The notes below the pieces were generated by a model that worked only from the letters and a program-made list of their open reading frames with translations, ran no database searches and was not told the DNA's origin. A DNA stretch of 64,000 nucleotides from Oceanospirillum maris DSM 6286 (GTDB taxonomy: Bacteria > Pseudomonadota > Gammaproteobacteria > Pseudomonadales > Halomonadaceae): the NCBI RefSeq assembly GCF_000422865.1, contig NZ_AUGW01000014.1:90751-154750 (forward strand). The letters run 5' to 3'. This document shows, one piece after another, positions 28,171 to 38,500 of this stretch. Both the position numbers and the translations under genes were made by a program. Position 1 is the first letter of the stretch. Every line of letters begins with the position of its first letter.

Positions 28171-29448
28171 CTAGAACAATGGACTATAATCTTTTTCCAA
28201 TTGATCAAATTTCAAAGAGCCAATAAAGCGCCCAAAGCTAAGCCAAGTGACCAAGCCTCGCATATCTTGAAAATGCGGTGGTAAAAACTTTGGCCCAGTC
28301 ACGATACCTTGCTCATATAGCTCTGAAATAAGACGAAAATCTTCTAACTGGATTTTTCCGACCAGTAGCAGCTGCAAAAGATCAATACGCCCCTTTTGCA
28401 CCGCCACCCGAAAAAAATTGTACGTTAAAACAAAACCTTTGATATACGCGAGGTCTTTCGTAAAAGGCAACCCATCTGGCAAACTACCTCGGAACGTGCG
28501 GCTGGCAATAGTGTAGCTATCATCTTCGTTTAGGCCTTTATCAAGTAGATATCGATAAACTTCAATAAAATCTGCGCCATCAGAAGCCAAAGTAACCGCT
28601 CTAATACGATTAACGAGTTTGGATAACCGTTTAGGCGTCGAGCGCAACGTAATAATTTCAGTGAGTACCGCTAAGCCTTCCTGGGTTACGGTAGAGCTGG
28701 GAGTACCTTTCGCCAAACACGTCAGATACGGCTGAGCTAAACCATTCTGAGTCGTACCGACATGAATCCAGCCTTCATGGGCTTCAAGTAGATCCAGCTC
28801 TCGCTGAGAGAACATCACATCTTTATTCAATTTAATGTAATCACTGCCCGCCGCCGCATCACTCACAATACCATCTGATAAAATAACCCGAGCATTTAAC
28901 CCTGGCATACTCTGACTTAACACTCGATCCAAATAGCTCACCGCTTCTTCTGCGGATATGTCTTTTGACTCTTCTGGAAAAACTTCATGGTCGGTCAACT
29001 GTACCAAGGGCTCTTCTAGCATAATGGCAAGCTGCGCTAAAGTCGGATCCCCTGCATGAAAAACATCATGGGGGTGGCCGTATAACTCAACGGAATAATG
29101 ATGAAAATCCGGTGTCCCCCGAGATTCAACCATACGCAAAACCTGACGGTATTCGGTACACATTCGGCGCATCAATCGCGCCATAGGGTTAAGCTGACCA
29201 ATAGTACGGCTAATCTCTTGCTCAAGGGCACTAAATGCATAGCGCAAGGCTTGGGGATCAAAGCCCAAATCCCGCTTTTGATAACTCTCTAATGTGATAT
29301 CCGGTAGACGTTGGCCTTTATCTTGAAAAAAGCGCTGTCGGGTCTCTTTATCCCAATTGACCGCATCTAGAACCCGAATCGGAGCTTGTAGCTCGACCAT
29401 ACGATCAGACAATTTTCGTACCTGTTGCAATAATTTCTTTTGCGTCAC
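28171..29448 (-). CDS. QEGLA-motif zinc metallopeptidase-like protein (DUF1704)
   Basis: 425 residues. The HExxH zinc-peptidase motif is HEGWIH (224-229), followed by QEGLA (256-260), the hallmark of the family named flavohemoglobin expression-modulating QEGLA motif protein. The same domain is found in eukaryotic MATCAP tubulin carboxypeptidases, so the bacterial proteins are probably carboxypeptidases of unknown substrate. No signal peptide is visible; the protein is likely cytoplasmic. It begins 27 bp after the end of a multicopper oxidase gene on the same strand, which suggests an operon. Confidence 0.82.
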   Translation of the reverse strand: MTQKKLLQQVRKLSDRMVELQAPIRVLDAVNWDKETRQRFFQDKGQRLPDITLESYQKRDLGFDPQALRYAFSALEQEISRTIGQLNPMARLMRRMCTEYRQVLRMVESRGTPDFHHYSVELYGHPHDVFHAGDPTLAQLAIMLEEPLVQLTDHEVFPEESKDISAEEAVSYLDRVLSQSMPGLNARVILSDGIVSDAAAGSDYIKLNKDVMFSQRELDLLEAHEGWIHVGTTQNGLAQPYLTCLAKGTPSSTVTQEGLAVLTEIITLRSTPKRLSKLVNRIRAVTLASDGADFIEVYRYLLDKGLNEDDSYTIASRTFRGSLPDGLPFTKDLAYIKGFVLTYNFFRVAVQKGRIDLLQLLLVGKIQLEDFRLISELYEQGIVTGPKFLPPHFQDMRGLVTWLSFGRFIGSLKFDQLEKDYSPLF

Positions 29449-29475
29449 GCTAGCACTCTCCAGAAAGCCAGCTTG

Positions 29476-30882
29476 TTAGCTGACTCGGACATAACCCATC
29501 AATCCGGTTTTCATGTGTTCAATGACATGACAGTGATACATCCAACGCCCCGGATTATCGGCGACTAAAGCTGCTTTGGCACGCCCATTTTTACCAAGGA
29601 GTACGGTATCGGTATAAAACGGTGTCACAGGCTCACCATCCATCTCCAAGACTAAGAATGTATGCCCGTGAATATGAATCGGATGGTGGTACTGGGTGTT
29701 ATTTTTTAGATCAAAAATATAGGTCTTACCTAGCTTAAGATCTGCCACCGGCTCTGGAATATTACCTGGCCCCATTCCGATCCAAGGGCGGCGATTAATT
29801 AACCAAAAAGTATCATGGGTTTTACCCGCTGCATCAACGGGGCTGATCGCACCTTCCCACTCAAAGACAAAAGGCAGTGTTTCAGCGTTCTGTAGATCAG
29901 GGACAGGAATAGGGTTCATCGCCAATTTAGGCATTGGCTTCGCAGGGGAAGCGGCTCCTTTTTTACTCTGAAAGTGCGCCAGCGGGAAGCCAAACTGACC
30001 TCGAAGATATTCCAATACAACAGACGGTGTATTGATATTATCGGTGCTTGTCTTGGTGCCGGTACCTTGCTCTGGCATAACAAAGGCCAGATCCAGACGC
30101 ATGCCGGGGCCGATACGATGCTGGTCAAAGGGATATGCCTCAATAACAGGATTGCCATCAATGGCAATGACCTTTGCCTTAACGCCTTGTAAGCGCAGGT
30201 TATAGGTCATGGTATTATCGACATTCGCTAAACGTAACCGAACTCGGCTACCGGCGGGGTATTCAAAACGAGGGTTGTTGGTTCCATTAGCGGTTCCCCA
30301 TTCACCGGGTGTTCCCATACGAGCGGCATAGCGGGGGCGGCTCAATGCTTTCCAAGCCCCTTTTTTATCCAGATGCCAATGTTTCAGAATGAGTGTTTCA
30401 TCAATATCAAAGTCAGGTTTAATGGACTCTTCAACAACAAAAGCACCCACTAAACCACGGCCAAGCTGTTCAACGCTATTCATATGCGGGTGATACCAGA
30501 ACGTACCGGCATCCGGCGGGGTAAATTCATAGGTAAAGGTTTCACCTGGCATAATCGGCTTTTGACTGAGAAAGGGCACGCCATCCATTTCGATAGGGAT
30601 ACGCAAACCATGCCAATGAATCGTCGTCGGTTCCGCTAGATTATTTGTGAACTCAATCCGTACCGGTTGTCCCTGTTTTGCCCGTATAACAGGAGCGGGA
30701 ACATTACCATTAAACGTCAGCACATCCGTTTTAAAGCCCGGAACAAGCTCTACTGTTGTCGGTTCTGCCGACAATTTATAATGATAAGCATAGCCAGACT
30801 CTACTTGAGCTAAACTCCAACGAGGCATAGCAACAGCAGCAACACCGAAAACACTTAACTGCAAAAAATCCCTACGATTCAA
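29476..30882 (-). CDS. periplasmic multicopper oxidase (CopA/laccase-like)
   Basis: 468 residues. It starts with a Tat-type signal (NRRDFLQLSVFGVAAVAM). The four copper-ligand motifs are present: TTIHWHGL, GTFWYHPHM, HPIHIHGHTFLVLEM and MYHCHVIEHMKTGLM, giving the type 1 Cys and the type 2/3 trinuclear His set. Such enzymes oxidise Cu(I), Mn(II), Fe(II) or phenols with reduction of oxygen to water. There is no methionine-rich insert of the CueO type, and no copper transporter gene is adjacent. It appears to be co-transcribed with the QEGLA peptidase gene. Confidence 0.9.
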   Translation of the reverse strand: MNRRDFLQLSVFGVAAVAMPRWSLAQVESGYAYHYKLSAEPTTVELVPGFKTDVLTFNGNVPAPVIRAKQGQPVRIEFTNNLAEPTTIHWHGLRIPIEMDGVPFLSQKPIMPGETFTYEFTPPDAGTFWYHPHMNSVEQLGRGLVGAFVVEESIKPDFDIDETLILKHWHLDKKGAWKALSRPRYAARMGTPGEWGTANGTNNPRFEYPAGSRVRLRLANVDNTMTYNLRLQGVKAKVIAIDGNPVIEAYPFDQHRIGPGMRLDLAFVMPEQGTGTKTSTDNINTPSVVLEYLRGQFGFPLAHFQSKKGAASPAKPMPKLAMNPIPVPDLQNAETLPFVFEWEGAISPVDAAGKTHDTFWLINRRPWIGMGPGNIPEPVADLKLGKTYIFDLKNNTQYHHPIHIHGHTFLVLEMDGEPVTPFYTDTVLLGKNGRAKAALVADNPGRWMYHCHVIEHMKTGLMGYVRVS

Positions 30883-30993
30883 TTGATTAACCTCTCATTT
30901 CCCCAAGAAACCTGATACGCACATTCAAATATTAAGCATATTCAGATACTAGCCTTCAGCTTGATAAATAGGAAATATTAAGACGCTATAAGA

Positions 30994-31032
30994 TAAAAAA
31001 AACGGCAGAAAATTCTGCCGTTTTAAAAAAAA
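30994..31032. terminator. bidirectional intrinsic terminator
   Basis: AACGGCAGAA-AA-TTCTGCCGTT stem flanked by A-runs on the left and T then A on the right. It lies downstream of the YitT-like gene (minus strand, ends 31088) and upstream of the multicopper oxidase gene. Confidence 0.8.
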
Positions 31033-31087
31033 AGATAAAAGAGATAAGGACAAAAAGGTGAAAAACTAAATGAAGACGAGTTGAGAA

Positions 31088-31720
31088 TTAAACTTTAATG
31101 GCATCTGCTTCCAATTGAGCATTATCCGCCAAGACTGCTGGTGTCACTGAAGGCTTACGATAACGCCCCATCACAGAACCCACCGCTAAGAATGCTGCAA
31201 TCGAGTAGCATACCGTTAAAGCATCAAAGCAGATAAACCCTAAAGCCAAAACCACTAGATCTGTGGCAAGTGTCGTACGAGCAGCATTAATGCCTAACTT
31301 ACGCTCTAAAAACACCGCCATAATAGTAATGCCGCCCAAGGATGCATTGGCACGAATAAGAAAGGTTAGACCCAGCCCAATTAGCAAGCCACCTAAAACC
31401 GATGCAATCAGCGGGTGCGACAACTGTAGGCTAACATTATGTTCAATAAGATCTGAGAATACAGAGAGCAAGGTCACAGCAGCAAAGGTACGCCCCGTAA
31501 AACCCCAACCGAGATATTTAATAGCGACCCAGTAAAACGGCAGATTCAAAACAAAGAATACTTGTCCAAAGGTTGCCTCAGGTACAAATTGCAAAACAAT
31601 CAAGCCTAAACCCGCTGTTCCTCCAACGAGCAAAGCCGATGAATTAATAAGCTGTACGCCCAAGGCGACTAACAAACACGCTTCAACAATCGCTAGCCCT
31701 TGATTGGCTCGAATTTTCAT
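31088..31720 (-). CDS. YitT-family membrane protein
   Basis: 210 residues from the ATG at 31720, which has GGAG 6 nt upstream; the frame opens 9 codons earlier without a ribosome binding site. Five to six membrane helices and the pattern GGTAGLGLIV ... RANASLGGITIMAVFLERK resemble the YitT/DUF161 family of unknown function. It is monocistronic, bounded by a terminator downstream and a long regulatory-looking region upstream that is shared with hisC. Confidence 0.75.
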   Translation of the reverse strand: MKIRANQGLAIVEACLLVALGVQLINSSALLVGGTAGLGLIVLQFVPEATFGQVFFVLNLPFYWVAIKYLGWGFTGRTFAAVTLLSVFSDLIEHNVSLQLSHPLIASVLGGLLIGLGLTFLIRANASLGGITIMAVFLERKLGINAARTTLATDLVVLALGFICFDALTVCYSIAAFLAVGSVMGRYRKPSVTPAVLADNAQLEADAIKV

Positions 31721-31962
31721 AGCTTTCTCCAAAAAAACATAATGCAAAACGTGAACAAGTTATTTAAACAAGGCTTTCATTTAACAAAGCTTGCTAACCG
31801 TCCATTGCAGTACCTGTCGTTGCCCATCACATTATTATTTTTGGAGAAAAGGGTCTTTTGACTCGGCCTAAAGATGAGGGATTAAGATAGCATTGAACAG
31901 TACCAATGATCGCTAAAAAAGGTACTTTTCAGCCATATCACCTGTAAAGCAGAATTCGGTGA

Positions 31963-31995
31963 TGTAAACTTTTAGTTACACATGACCTCTGGTCA
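31963..31995. promoter_or_regulatory. two adjacent inverted repeats in the yitT/hisC divergent region
   Basis: TGTAA-N8-TTACA at 31963-31980 and TGACC-TCT-GGTCA at 31983-31995, both perfect in their arms and only 2 bp apart. They look like binding sites for dimeric regulators; neither fits a regulator I can name. The region 31721-32188 contains no gene. Confidence 0.45.
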
Positions 31996-32018
31996 CAATT
32001 TTATTTCTCGAACACCAG

Positions 32019-32061
32019 CTCCATTTTCCGAATATCAACAACTCCATTTTCCGAATACCAA
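32019..32061 (+). repeat. 23 bp-period direct repeat upstream of hisC
   Basis: CTCCATTTTCCGAATATCAA (32019-32038) and CTCCATTTTCCGAATACCAA (32042-32061) differ at one base and are offset by 23 bp, about two helical turns. A separate 12 bp tandem repeat, GTCTATAACAAC twice, lies at 32136-32159. Confidence 0.75.
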
Positions 32062-32188
32062 ATAGGTGAGAATTATCCTCGGCAGTGCTACGCTTAGACT
32101 CTTTTTTATCCGTTTATATTGATATTGATGTACATGTCTATAACAACGTCTATAACAACGCTGATACAAATACTGGAAGAATGAATCG

Positions 32189-33247
32189 ATGAGTAAATTC
32201 TGGAGTGAGGCGACAAAAACTCTTCAGCCCTATGTGCCTGGGGAACAGCCTAAAATGGGCAATATTATCAAGCTGAACACCAACGAAAACCCCTACCCAC
32301 CTTCGCCTAAGGTTTTGGAAGCTTTAGATCATTTTCCAAAACAAAAACTGCGGCTTTATCCCGATCCAGAAGGTACGGTTTTAAAGCAAGCGCTAAGTAC
32401 ACATTTCGAGCTTCCCCTTGACCATGTTTTTGTGGGCAATGGTTCCGACGAAGTGCTTGCTCATGCCTTTATGGCCTTCTTCCGCCATAACAAGCCACTA
32501 TTGATGCCAAGCATGACCTACAGTTTCTATGATGTTTATTGCAATCTGTACAATATTACCCCAGAGCATATTGCACTAACGGACGACTTCCGTGTCGATT
32601 TGCAGCAATACCATCAAGATAATGGCGGTATTATCTTCGCCAACCCTAATGCGCCAACAGGCGTTGCTATCGACTTGAGTGATATTAAAGCCCTGCTCGA
32701 GCGCAACACAGAGACCGTCGTTTTAGTGGATGAGGCCTATGTTGATTTTGGGGCAGAAAGTGCTACGGGCTTAATCCGTCAGTATCCGAATCTATTGGTT
32801 GTGCAAACGCTCTCTAAATCTCGCAGTCTTGCGGGAATGCGCGTTGGCTATGCCTTAGGTAGCCCTGAGCTGATTGCAGGCTTAGAGCGAGTTAAGAATT
32901 CATTCAACTCTTATCCCCTTGATATGCTCGCCCTTGCTTCAGCGACAGCCGCCATTGAAGATACCGCTTACTTTAACGAAACCGTTCAACAGATCATGAA
33001 TGACCGTGACTGGACGGTTAACCAATTGATTAACCTTAACTTTGAAGTTCTACCTTCAAGCACCAATTTCGTCTTCGCTAAACATGAAACCGCGTCTGGC
33101 TCGGAATTAATGGCGTATCTGCGGAGTAAAAATATTTTAGTACGCCATTTCACCAAGCCTGGGATTGAAAACCACCTACGAATTACGATTGGTACACGGG
33201 ATGAGATGCAGTCTTTAATTACAGCGCTACAGGATTATAAGGCTTAG
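32189..33247 (+). CDS. hisC: histidinol-phosphate aminotransferase
   Basis: 352 residues, type I PLP aminotransferase. N-terminal IIKLNTNENPYPPSP is the HisC substrate-binding signature, the PLP lysine is in TLSKSRSLAGMRVGY, and the phosphate-contact arginine is near the end (HLRITIGT). It converts imidazole acetol-phosphate to histidinol phosphate in histidine synthesis. It stands alone here rather than in a his operon. Standalone HisC copies sometimes act on aromatic amino acids. Confidence 0.9.
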   Translation: MSKFWSEATKTLQPYVPGEQPKMGNIIKLNTNENPYPPSPKVLEALDHFPKQKLRLYPDPEGTVLKQALSTHFELPLDHVFVGNGSDEVLAHAFMAFFRHNKPLLMPSMTYSFYDVYCNLYNITPEHIALTDDFRVDLQQYHQDNGGIIFANPNAPTGVAIDLSDIKALLERNTETVVLVDEAYVDFGAESATGLIRQYPNLLVVQTLSKSRSLAGMRVGYALGSPELIAGLERVKNSFNSYPLDMLALASATAAIEDTAYFNETVQQIMNDRDWTVNQLINLNFEVLPSSTNFVFAKHETASGSELMAYLRSKNILVRHFTKPGIENHLRITIGTRDEMQSLITALQDYKA

Positions 33248-33279
33248 ATTAGATTCACATCCATGACCTTATACAGGTT

Positions 33280-33306
33280 AAAGAAGCTCCTTTCTGGGGC
33301 TTTTTT
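33280..33306. terminator. intrinsic terminator after hisC, possibly bidirectional
   Basis: AAGCTCC-TTTCT-GGGGCTT stem (one G-T pair) followed by TTTTTT. On the minus strand the same stem ends in TTCTTTAAC and could stop the Aer-like gene. Confidence 0.75.
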
Positions 33307-33327
33307 ACCTGCAATGCTCGTACCGTA

Positions 33328-34893
33328 TCAACACTTACCTCTTGCGATACTTTGCATAATCACATTAACGTTTTCAATCAAGCGTGAAGACGCTTCTTGG
33401 GTTTTCTCGGCCGCTTCGTGAGTCCTTTTTGATGAGACAGAGACCTCTTGTAGACTGATATTAATCTCTTCGGCTGCAGCGCTTTGCTGTCTTGATGATT
33501 GGGCAATGCTCAGACTTCGCTCACTAATGGTATGCATCCTTGTTGTAATCTGCTCCAGAGTTGCACCTGCCGCTTCAGCTTGATCAACACTCTTCTTAGC
33601 CTGTTGACGACTTTCCCTCATAACACGGTAGACATGATCTGTTTCATCTTTAAGCCGTGTTAGGGTTTGCTGGATATCATAGGTTGATGCTTGAGTGCGT
33701 GATGCAAGAGACCGAACCTCATCCGCAACCACCGCAAAACCCCGGCCATGATCCCCTGCCCGAGCCGCCTCAATGGCCGCATTAAGGGCCAAAAGATTGG
33801 TTTGAGCGGCAATATCATTAATCAATGAAACGGCATGGGAAATATCTTCGCTGGCGGCATGAAGGCTTTCCACTTGCTCGGCAGCTGTTTTAACTTCTGC
33901 CGAAAGCTGACGTATAGACTGCACAGTATCCTGTACAACATTCCGTCCTTGTGTCGCTTGATTAAGTGCCTGCCCCGTTGCTTCAGAGGCTTCTGTCGAG
34001 CGAGTGGCTACCGTATCAATCGCGCAGGCTAGTTCAGCCACAACCTTCACAATATGATCAACCTGATTATTCTGTTTCTTAACCGCGTGTGCCGCCATAT
34101 TAGAGATCTGTTCAGTATTCAGCCCTAATGCCGATAGCTCTTCAACGGAACGGTGAATACGTGTCTTAATCGCATTCTCATTGGCAATTCTCAATTTGGC
34201 GGCTAATCGAATAAACCCAGTATAAGAGGTATTAGAGGCGTACATTTCTGCTAAAAGATGACTATAGTCTGTACCAACAAGATTATGACAAGCAGCCTTT
34301 AATGATGTCATTAATCGAAGCGCCACAAGCATTAGCACACCAGTAGACAGAGCCGAGGCAATAAACAGTGATGGCCCTGTTAATGAAAACGCCGATTGAA
34401 AGCCTGCCGGTAATACGCTTGCAAGTACAACAAGAAAGGGAAGTGCAATAAATAAAGGGGTATCGGTCAAACTAATACGTTTTTTACCTGCGTTAACACG
34501 TTGGTATATTATCTCCGCCCGCTCAATTTGATCGGCTTCAGGCCGCAGTCTTACCGATTGAAAACCAACAATTCTCCCACCTTCTTCAATGGCAGAAACA
34601 AAAGCATTAACGTAGTAATGATTGCCGTTTTTACAACGGTTTTTCACCACACCCATCCAAGGCTTGCCTTGCTGAATGGTCGCCCACATCTCCTTAAAAA
34701 TAGCCGGTGGAACATCTGGATGACGGACTATATTATGTGATTGCCCTATTAATTCCTCTTTAGTGAACCCTGATATGTCGATAAACGCGTCATTAACGTA
34801 GGTGATATGACCTTTTAGATTCGTAGTCGAGACTAAAGGAACGCCTTCGACCAGCTTGGTTTCTTGATTTGTGACGGGTAAATTCTGTTTCAA
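33328..34893 (-). CDS. Aer-like PAS chemoreceptor
   Basis: 521 residues. An Aer-type PAS domain ([33 protein letters not shown]) is followed by two closely spaced hydrophobic segments (about 145-195), a linker and a signalling domain with [41 protein letters not shown]. coli Aer has the same arrangement and senses electron transport through FAD. The start is TTG at 34893 with GGAGG 6 nt upstream. A perfect FNR-type box lies about 100 bp upstream, which fits oxygen-dependent expression of an aerotaxis receptor. Confidence 0.9.
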   Translation of the reverse strand: MKQNLPVTNQETKLVEGVPLVSTTNLKGHITYVNDAFIDISGFTKEELIGQSHNIVRHPDVPPAIFKEMWATIQQGKPWMGVVKNRCKNGNHYYVNAFVSAIEEGGRIVGFQSVRLRPEADQIERAEIIYQRVNAGKKRISLTDTPLFIALPFLVVLASVLPAGFQSAFSLTGPSLFIASALSTGVLMLVALRLMTSLKAACHNLVGTDYSHLLAEMYASNTSYTGFIRLAAKLRIANENAIKTRIHRSVEELSALGLNTEQISNMAAHAVKKQNNQVDHIVKVVAELACAIDTVATRSTEASEATGQALNQATQGRNVVQDTVQSIRQLSAEVKTAAEQVESLHAASEDISHAVSLINDIAAQTNLLALNAAIEAARAGDHGRGFAVVADEVRSLASRTQASTYDIQQTLTRLKDETDHVYRVMRESRQQAKKSVDQAEAAGATLEQITTRMHTISERSLSIAQSSRQQSAAAEEINISLQEVSVSSKRTHEAAEKTQEASSRLIENVNVIMQSIARGKC

Positions 34894-34987
34894 GGCACAC
34901 CTCCGTGTTTTTATTTTTGTTTTAAAGATATTTTTTTGTAACAGACTGTTTCAGCGGAAGTGTATTCTACGTTAGACGCTCACCTAG

Positions 34988-35007
34988 GTTTTGATTTGAA
35001 TCAAAAC
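34988..35007. promoter_or_regulatory. FNR/Anr-type box
   Basis: TTGAT-TTGA-ATCAA at 34991-35004 is an exact match to the FNR/Anr consensus TTGAT-N4-ATCAA, inside a longer perfect inverted repeat (9 bp arms, 2 bp centre). It lies about 100 bp upstream of the Aer-like gene on the minus strand and about 250 bp from the ORF at 35255. Confidence 0.7.
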
Positions 35008-35166
35008 ACACCTTAGTCCAATAATCTCTTATTAAGCGATAAGGGTAAGACTCAACAGGTAGGGCGTAAGCGGCGTTCTACGAATAACCTTCCGCGAAGA
35101 ACTTTTCACAAATAAAACAGCTTTTCAAAAAAATATAAACTAGTTCCATCTAGCCAGAAATTGATT

Positions 35167-35196
35167 CTAGTGTTTACTCTAGTAATGAGACACTAG
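35167..35196. promoter_or_regulatory. inverted repeat upstream of the 81-residue ORF
   Basis: CTAGTGT and ACACTAG arms (7 bp, extended by further partial pairing) separated by 16 bp, 59 bp before the ATG at 35255. Candidate operator or mRNA hairpin. The rest of 34894-35254 holds the FNR box and no gene. Confidence 0.4.
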
Positions 35197-35254
35197 GCCT
35201 ACTACACTGGTTTTTCAAGTAACGGTGTCACATTCTCTTATTTTGAAGGCGAGC

Positions 35255-35500
35255 ATGACGGTTTATCGATCAAAAACATCACCAGAGCTATTGGCAATAC
35301 TTAAGCGTTGGCAGGAAGATAGGCGACCAGAAGATGCTGAGTTTCTTGCTGATCAAATGCCACATCTTTTGGAAGATGTAGCACGGGTACAATCAGGGTT
35401 TATCGCGCTAAAGGCAAAGGTAAAAAAGTTAGAGTCAGAGATGGAGGATTATCGTCAAACACGAATATTAGCCGAGCTTGACGATGAGCAGATACATTAA
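35255..35500 (+). CDS. hypothetical protein, helical (81 residues)
   Basis: Start ATG at 35255 with GAAGG 5 nt upstream; an in-frame GTG at 35225 has no such site. The product (MTVYRSKTSPELLAILKRW ... FIALKAKVKKLESEMEDYRQ) is charged and helical, with a probable coiled coil at residues 48-68 and no signal or membrane segment. No family recognised. It stands alone between the Aer-like gene and a large hybrid kinase gene. Confidence 0.6.
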   Translation: MTVYRSKTSPELLAILKRWQEDRRPEDAEFLADQMPHLLEDVARVQSGFIALKAKVKKLESEMEDYRQTRILAELDDEQIH

Positions 35501-35574
35501 GACCTTATGTAAAACGACGGTAAAATGATTAAAGTCTCGAGCAATATGATAAGGCTTTATGCCAAAAGACCGGC

Positions 35575-38500
35575 TTAGCTTCTGTAACGCATAACCACAG
35601 ACGTTAATAGCTCTAATGAGATCGGCTTGCATAAGTAATCATCAAAACCCAAATCTAGGGCCTGATCAATTAACTCCACACCAACATCCCCACTTACTGC
35701 AATAATCGGTAGTTCACGCCCTTCAGGATACCCACGTATCGTTTTCAAAACATCGCTACCCGATACCGCACCTAAGTTCATATCAACAAACAGCAGGTCA
35801 GGGGCGGATTCTAGATAAAGAGCGATACCATCTTCTGCACTTTCTGCGCCTAAAAAATCGATATCAGAATCAAGATAGTGCAACAACTTACTCAGCACTT
35901 TACGGTTAGTATCATCATCTTCGATATATAAAACGCGAAAATGCTCGGAGTGTAACGCATCTGCCGCCTGTTCGCGCAATGACCCCTTAAGGCTAATATC
36001 TGAATCACTAGACTCTTGCTCATCAAGAGCACCGTCATTAGAACGGGCACTGATGCGATCTGTGTCACTATTATGATATTCCGGCAAGCAAGCTTGTGCC
36101 GCGTTCAAATGGCAGGGTAGTTTTAATGTAAAGCAACTCCCCAGACCTAACTCGGATTCAACCTCGATATGGCCGCCCATCGCTTCAATAACATGCCGAG
36201 CAACAGCAAGGCCATTGCCCATTCCTTGAGCATTGATATAACCCTCTGCAGCTTCAAACGGGACAAATATTTTTTTAATAAAGTCTTTTGAAATACCTTT
36301 ACCTGTATCTTTTACCGAAAGTTCACAATAGTCACCACGACAGAGGTGTTTTACTGAAATGGTACCGCCAGCAGGTGTATAACGAATCGCGTTATTTAAC
36401 AGCGACATAATGACCTGCTTTAATCGCCGTTCATCCGCTTGAATATAATAATCTTCATTGGGTAGATCTGTTTCAAACTTAAGATCTGCTTGCTCGATAG
36501 CATCAATAATATCCGATACGCAGGCAGTAAAAATATCGGTTAGGCTGAGACAGACCAAGCTGACGCTAAACTCTTGCCTTTCAAGCTGCGCTAAATCAAG
36601 CACATCATCGACCAGCGCCAACATAGATTCCCCAGAAGCCACAATCTGATTAACATGCTCGGCATGCTCTTCTAACAAACCATCTTCCAACTGCAGTAGT
36701 TGGCCAAAACCTAGAATCGCATTGAGCGGTGTTCTAAATTCATGACTCATACGCGATAAAAACTGAGTCTTAGCTTGACTCGCACTCTCTGCGCGCTCTT
36801 TTTCTAATTTAACATTTTCTTCAGCCCATAAACGCTCATTCTCAGATTCGTAGCCTGCCAATAGTGCCGCACAAGTTGCAAGCCAAGGCTCGAACAAGCC
36901 GGTCTCAGAGGCCCAGTGCCGATAATCATCCAGAATAAGTGAGTAGCACATAACGGTGCTATCACCGGATACGATGGGTAACGTTAACAGTCCTTGGTGC
37001 GCTGTTTCAGGCTGCTTTTTATCAAACACAATATCCTTAAATGATATAAGTATCGGCCTAGGTGGCTCAATAGAAGCTTCCCAATAAGTAGTCGTTTGAT
37101 AAATACGTTCTTGAATCGCCTGATCATCGCTTTCACTTATAAAAAAGGAGCTGGGTTGGAAAACCCCCGTAGCCGTACACCCCAGCTTTTGCTGCAATGG
37201 TGTAGAGAGCCAATAGTAGCCTTTTTCTGCCTGAGCAAGGTGGACAAGTGCTTTTAATTGCGACGCAACATCAGGCCGTTTATCACGATTACAGATAAAG
37301 CGAGTCTGCATATCAGAGATACTGACTAAGAGCCGGTTATTAAACTGACGAAAGTACTCTTCCCGTTTACGCTCGGTAATATCACGAACCAAGAGTAGGA
37401 TTTTATGCGTGCCTGTTCTTGCAAACCGTAGCTCTAATATTTGAAGCTGGCTTCCATTTTCACGGGTAATTTCTGTGAAATAACGCGCCAGCTCAGTATA
37501 AACAGGCTCGACAAGTAACGATGTCAAAACAGGGATGCTAAGCCCAGGAAATAGCGAAAATAAAGACTGTCCATTGAATACCTTGAAAGAGAGCGGTTCA
37601 CCCTTAGGCTGCTGATAATTTAAGACTTCAAACCGAGAATTAAAAACAATTAACAAATCAGGTAACGACTCGATCAAAGCATCATTTTCCGCCTCACGTA
37701 CTTCAAGCTCTTGGGAAGTCACCGAAAGTTTTTCGGCCAAGCGCATCCTGTGCCGATGTACATCCGCTTCAAGGCGCTTACGCTTAGAGGTATCCCGTAT
37801 AAATAAGCAGACAAACGTTTGAAAGCCATCTGCATAAAAGTGCATTTGCGTTTCCGCAGGAAAGGTCGAGCCACTTCTTCGCAGTATATTGGCTTCATGG
37901 CTGATCACTTCACCACGACGTACTCGTCGCCAGATCAGAATCCAGCTTTCCTCGTTAATTGTGGTGTCAATATCGCTAATAGCCATACTCTGTAACTCTT
38001 GCTCTGAGTAACCTAGCACGTCAAGGGCAGTATCATTACCACCGGATATACCACCCTCCTGTGAAACCCAAAGAACAAGCTCCGTTGTATCATTAAGCGC
38101 CTTACTTTGGCGTTGTAGCCGTAAAAAGTCTTGGCGGCTTTGAGTAACATCTTTAACACTAACAACAACCTTCGTATCGTACAGGCTGCTTTCTCTATTA
38201 AAAGCTAACAGCCGCTTAATACCCGCACCTGACCACCAAGCATAAAGTACCTGATCATTATTCCCATTCAAAAGCAGGTTTAGATCGCCAAAGGGTTTAC
38301 CAGAATCACCATGTAAACCTAACGCACACTCCGTTATGAGTCGATGAAGTACATCAGTCGTTACTTCATGATTACCGGCGATAAGCCTTCCCGCCTGGAT
38401 ATTAAAATTGATCACCTGCCCTGATTCTGAGAACTGAATAAGCCCCTCACCCTCTCGCTCAAAAATCAATCGCGGCTGGGCGCTAGGCTTGGTTTTTTGG

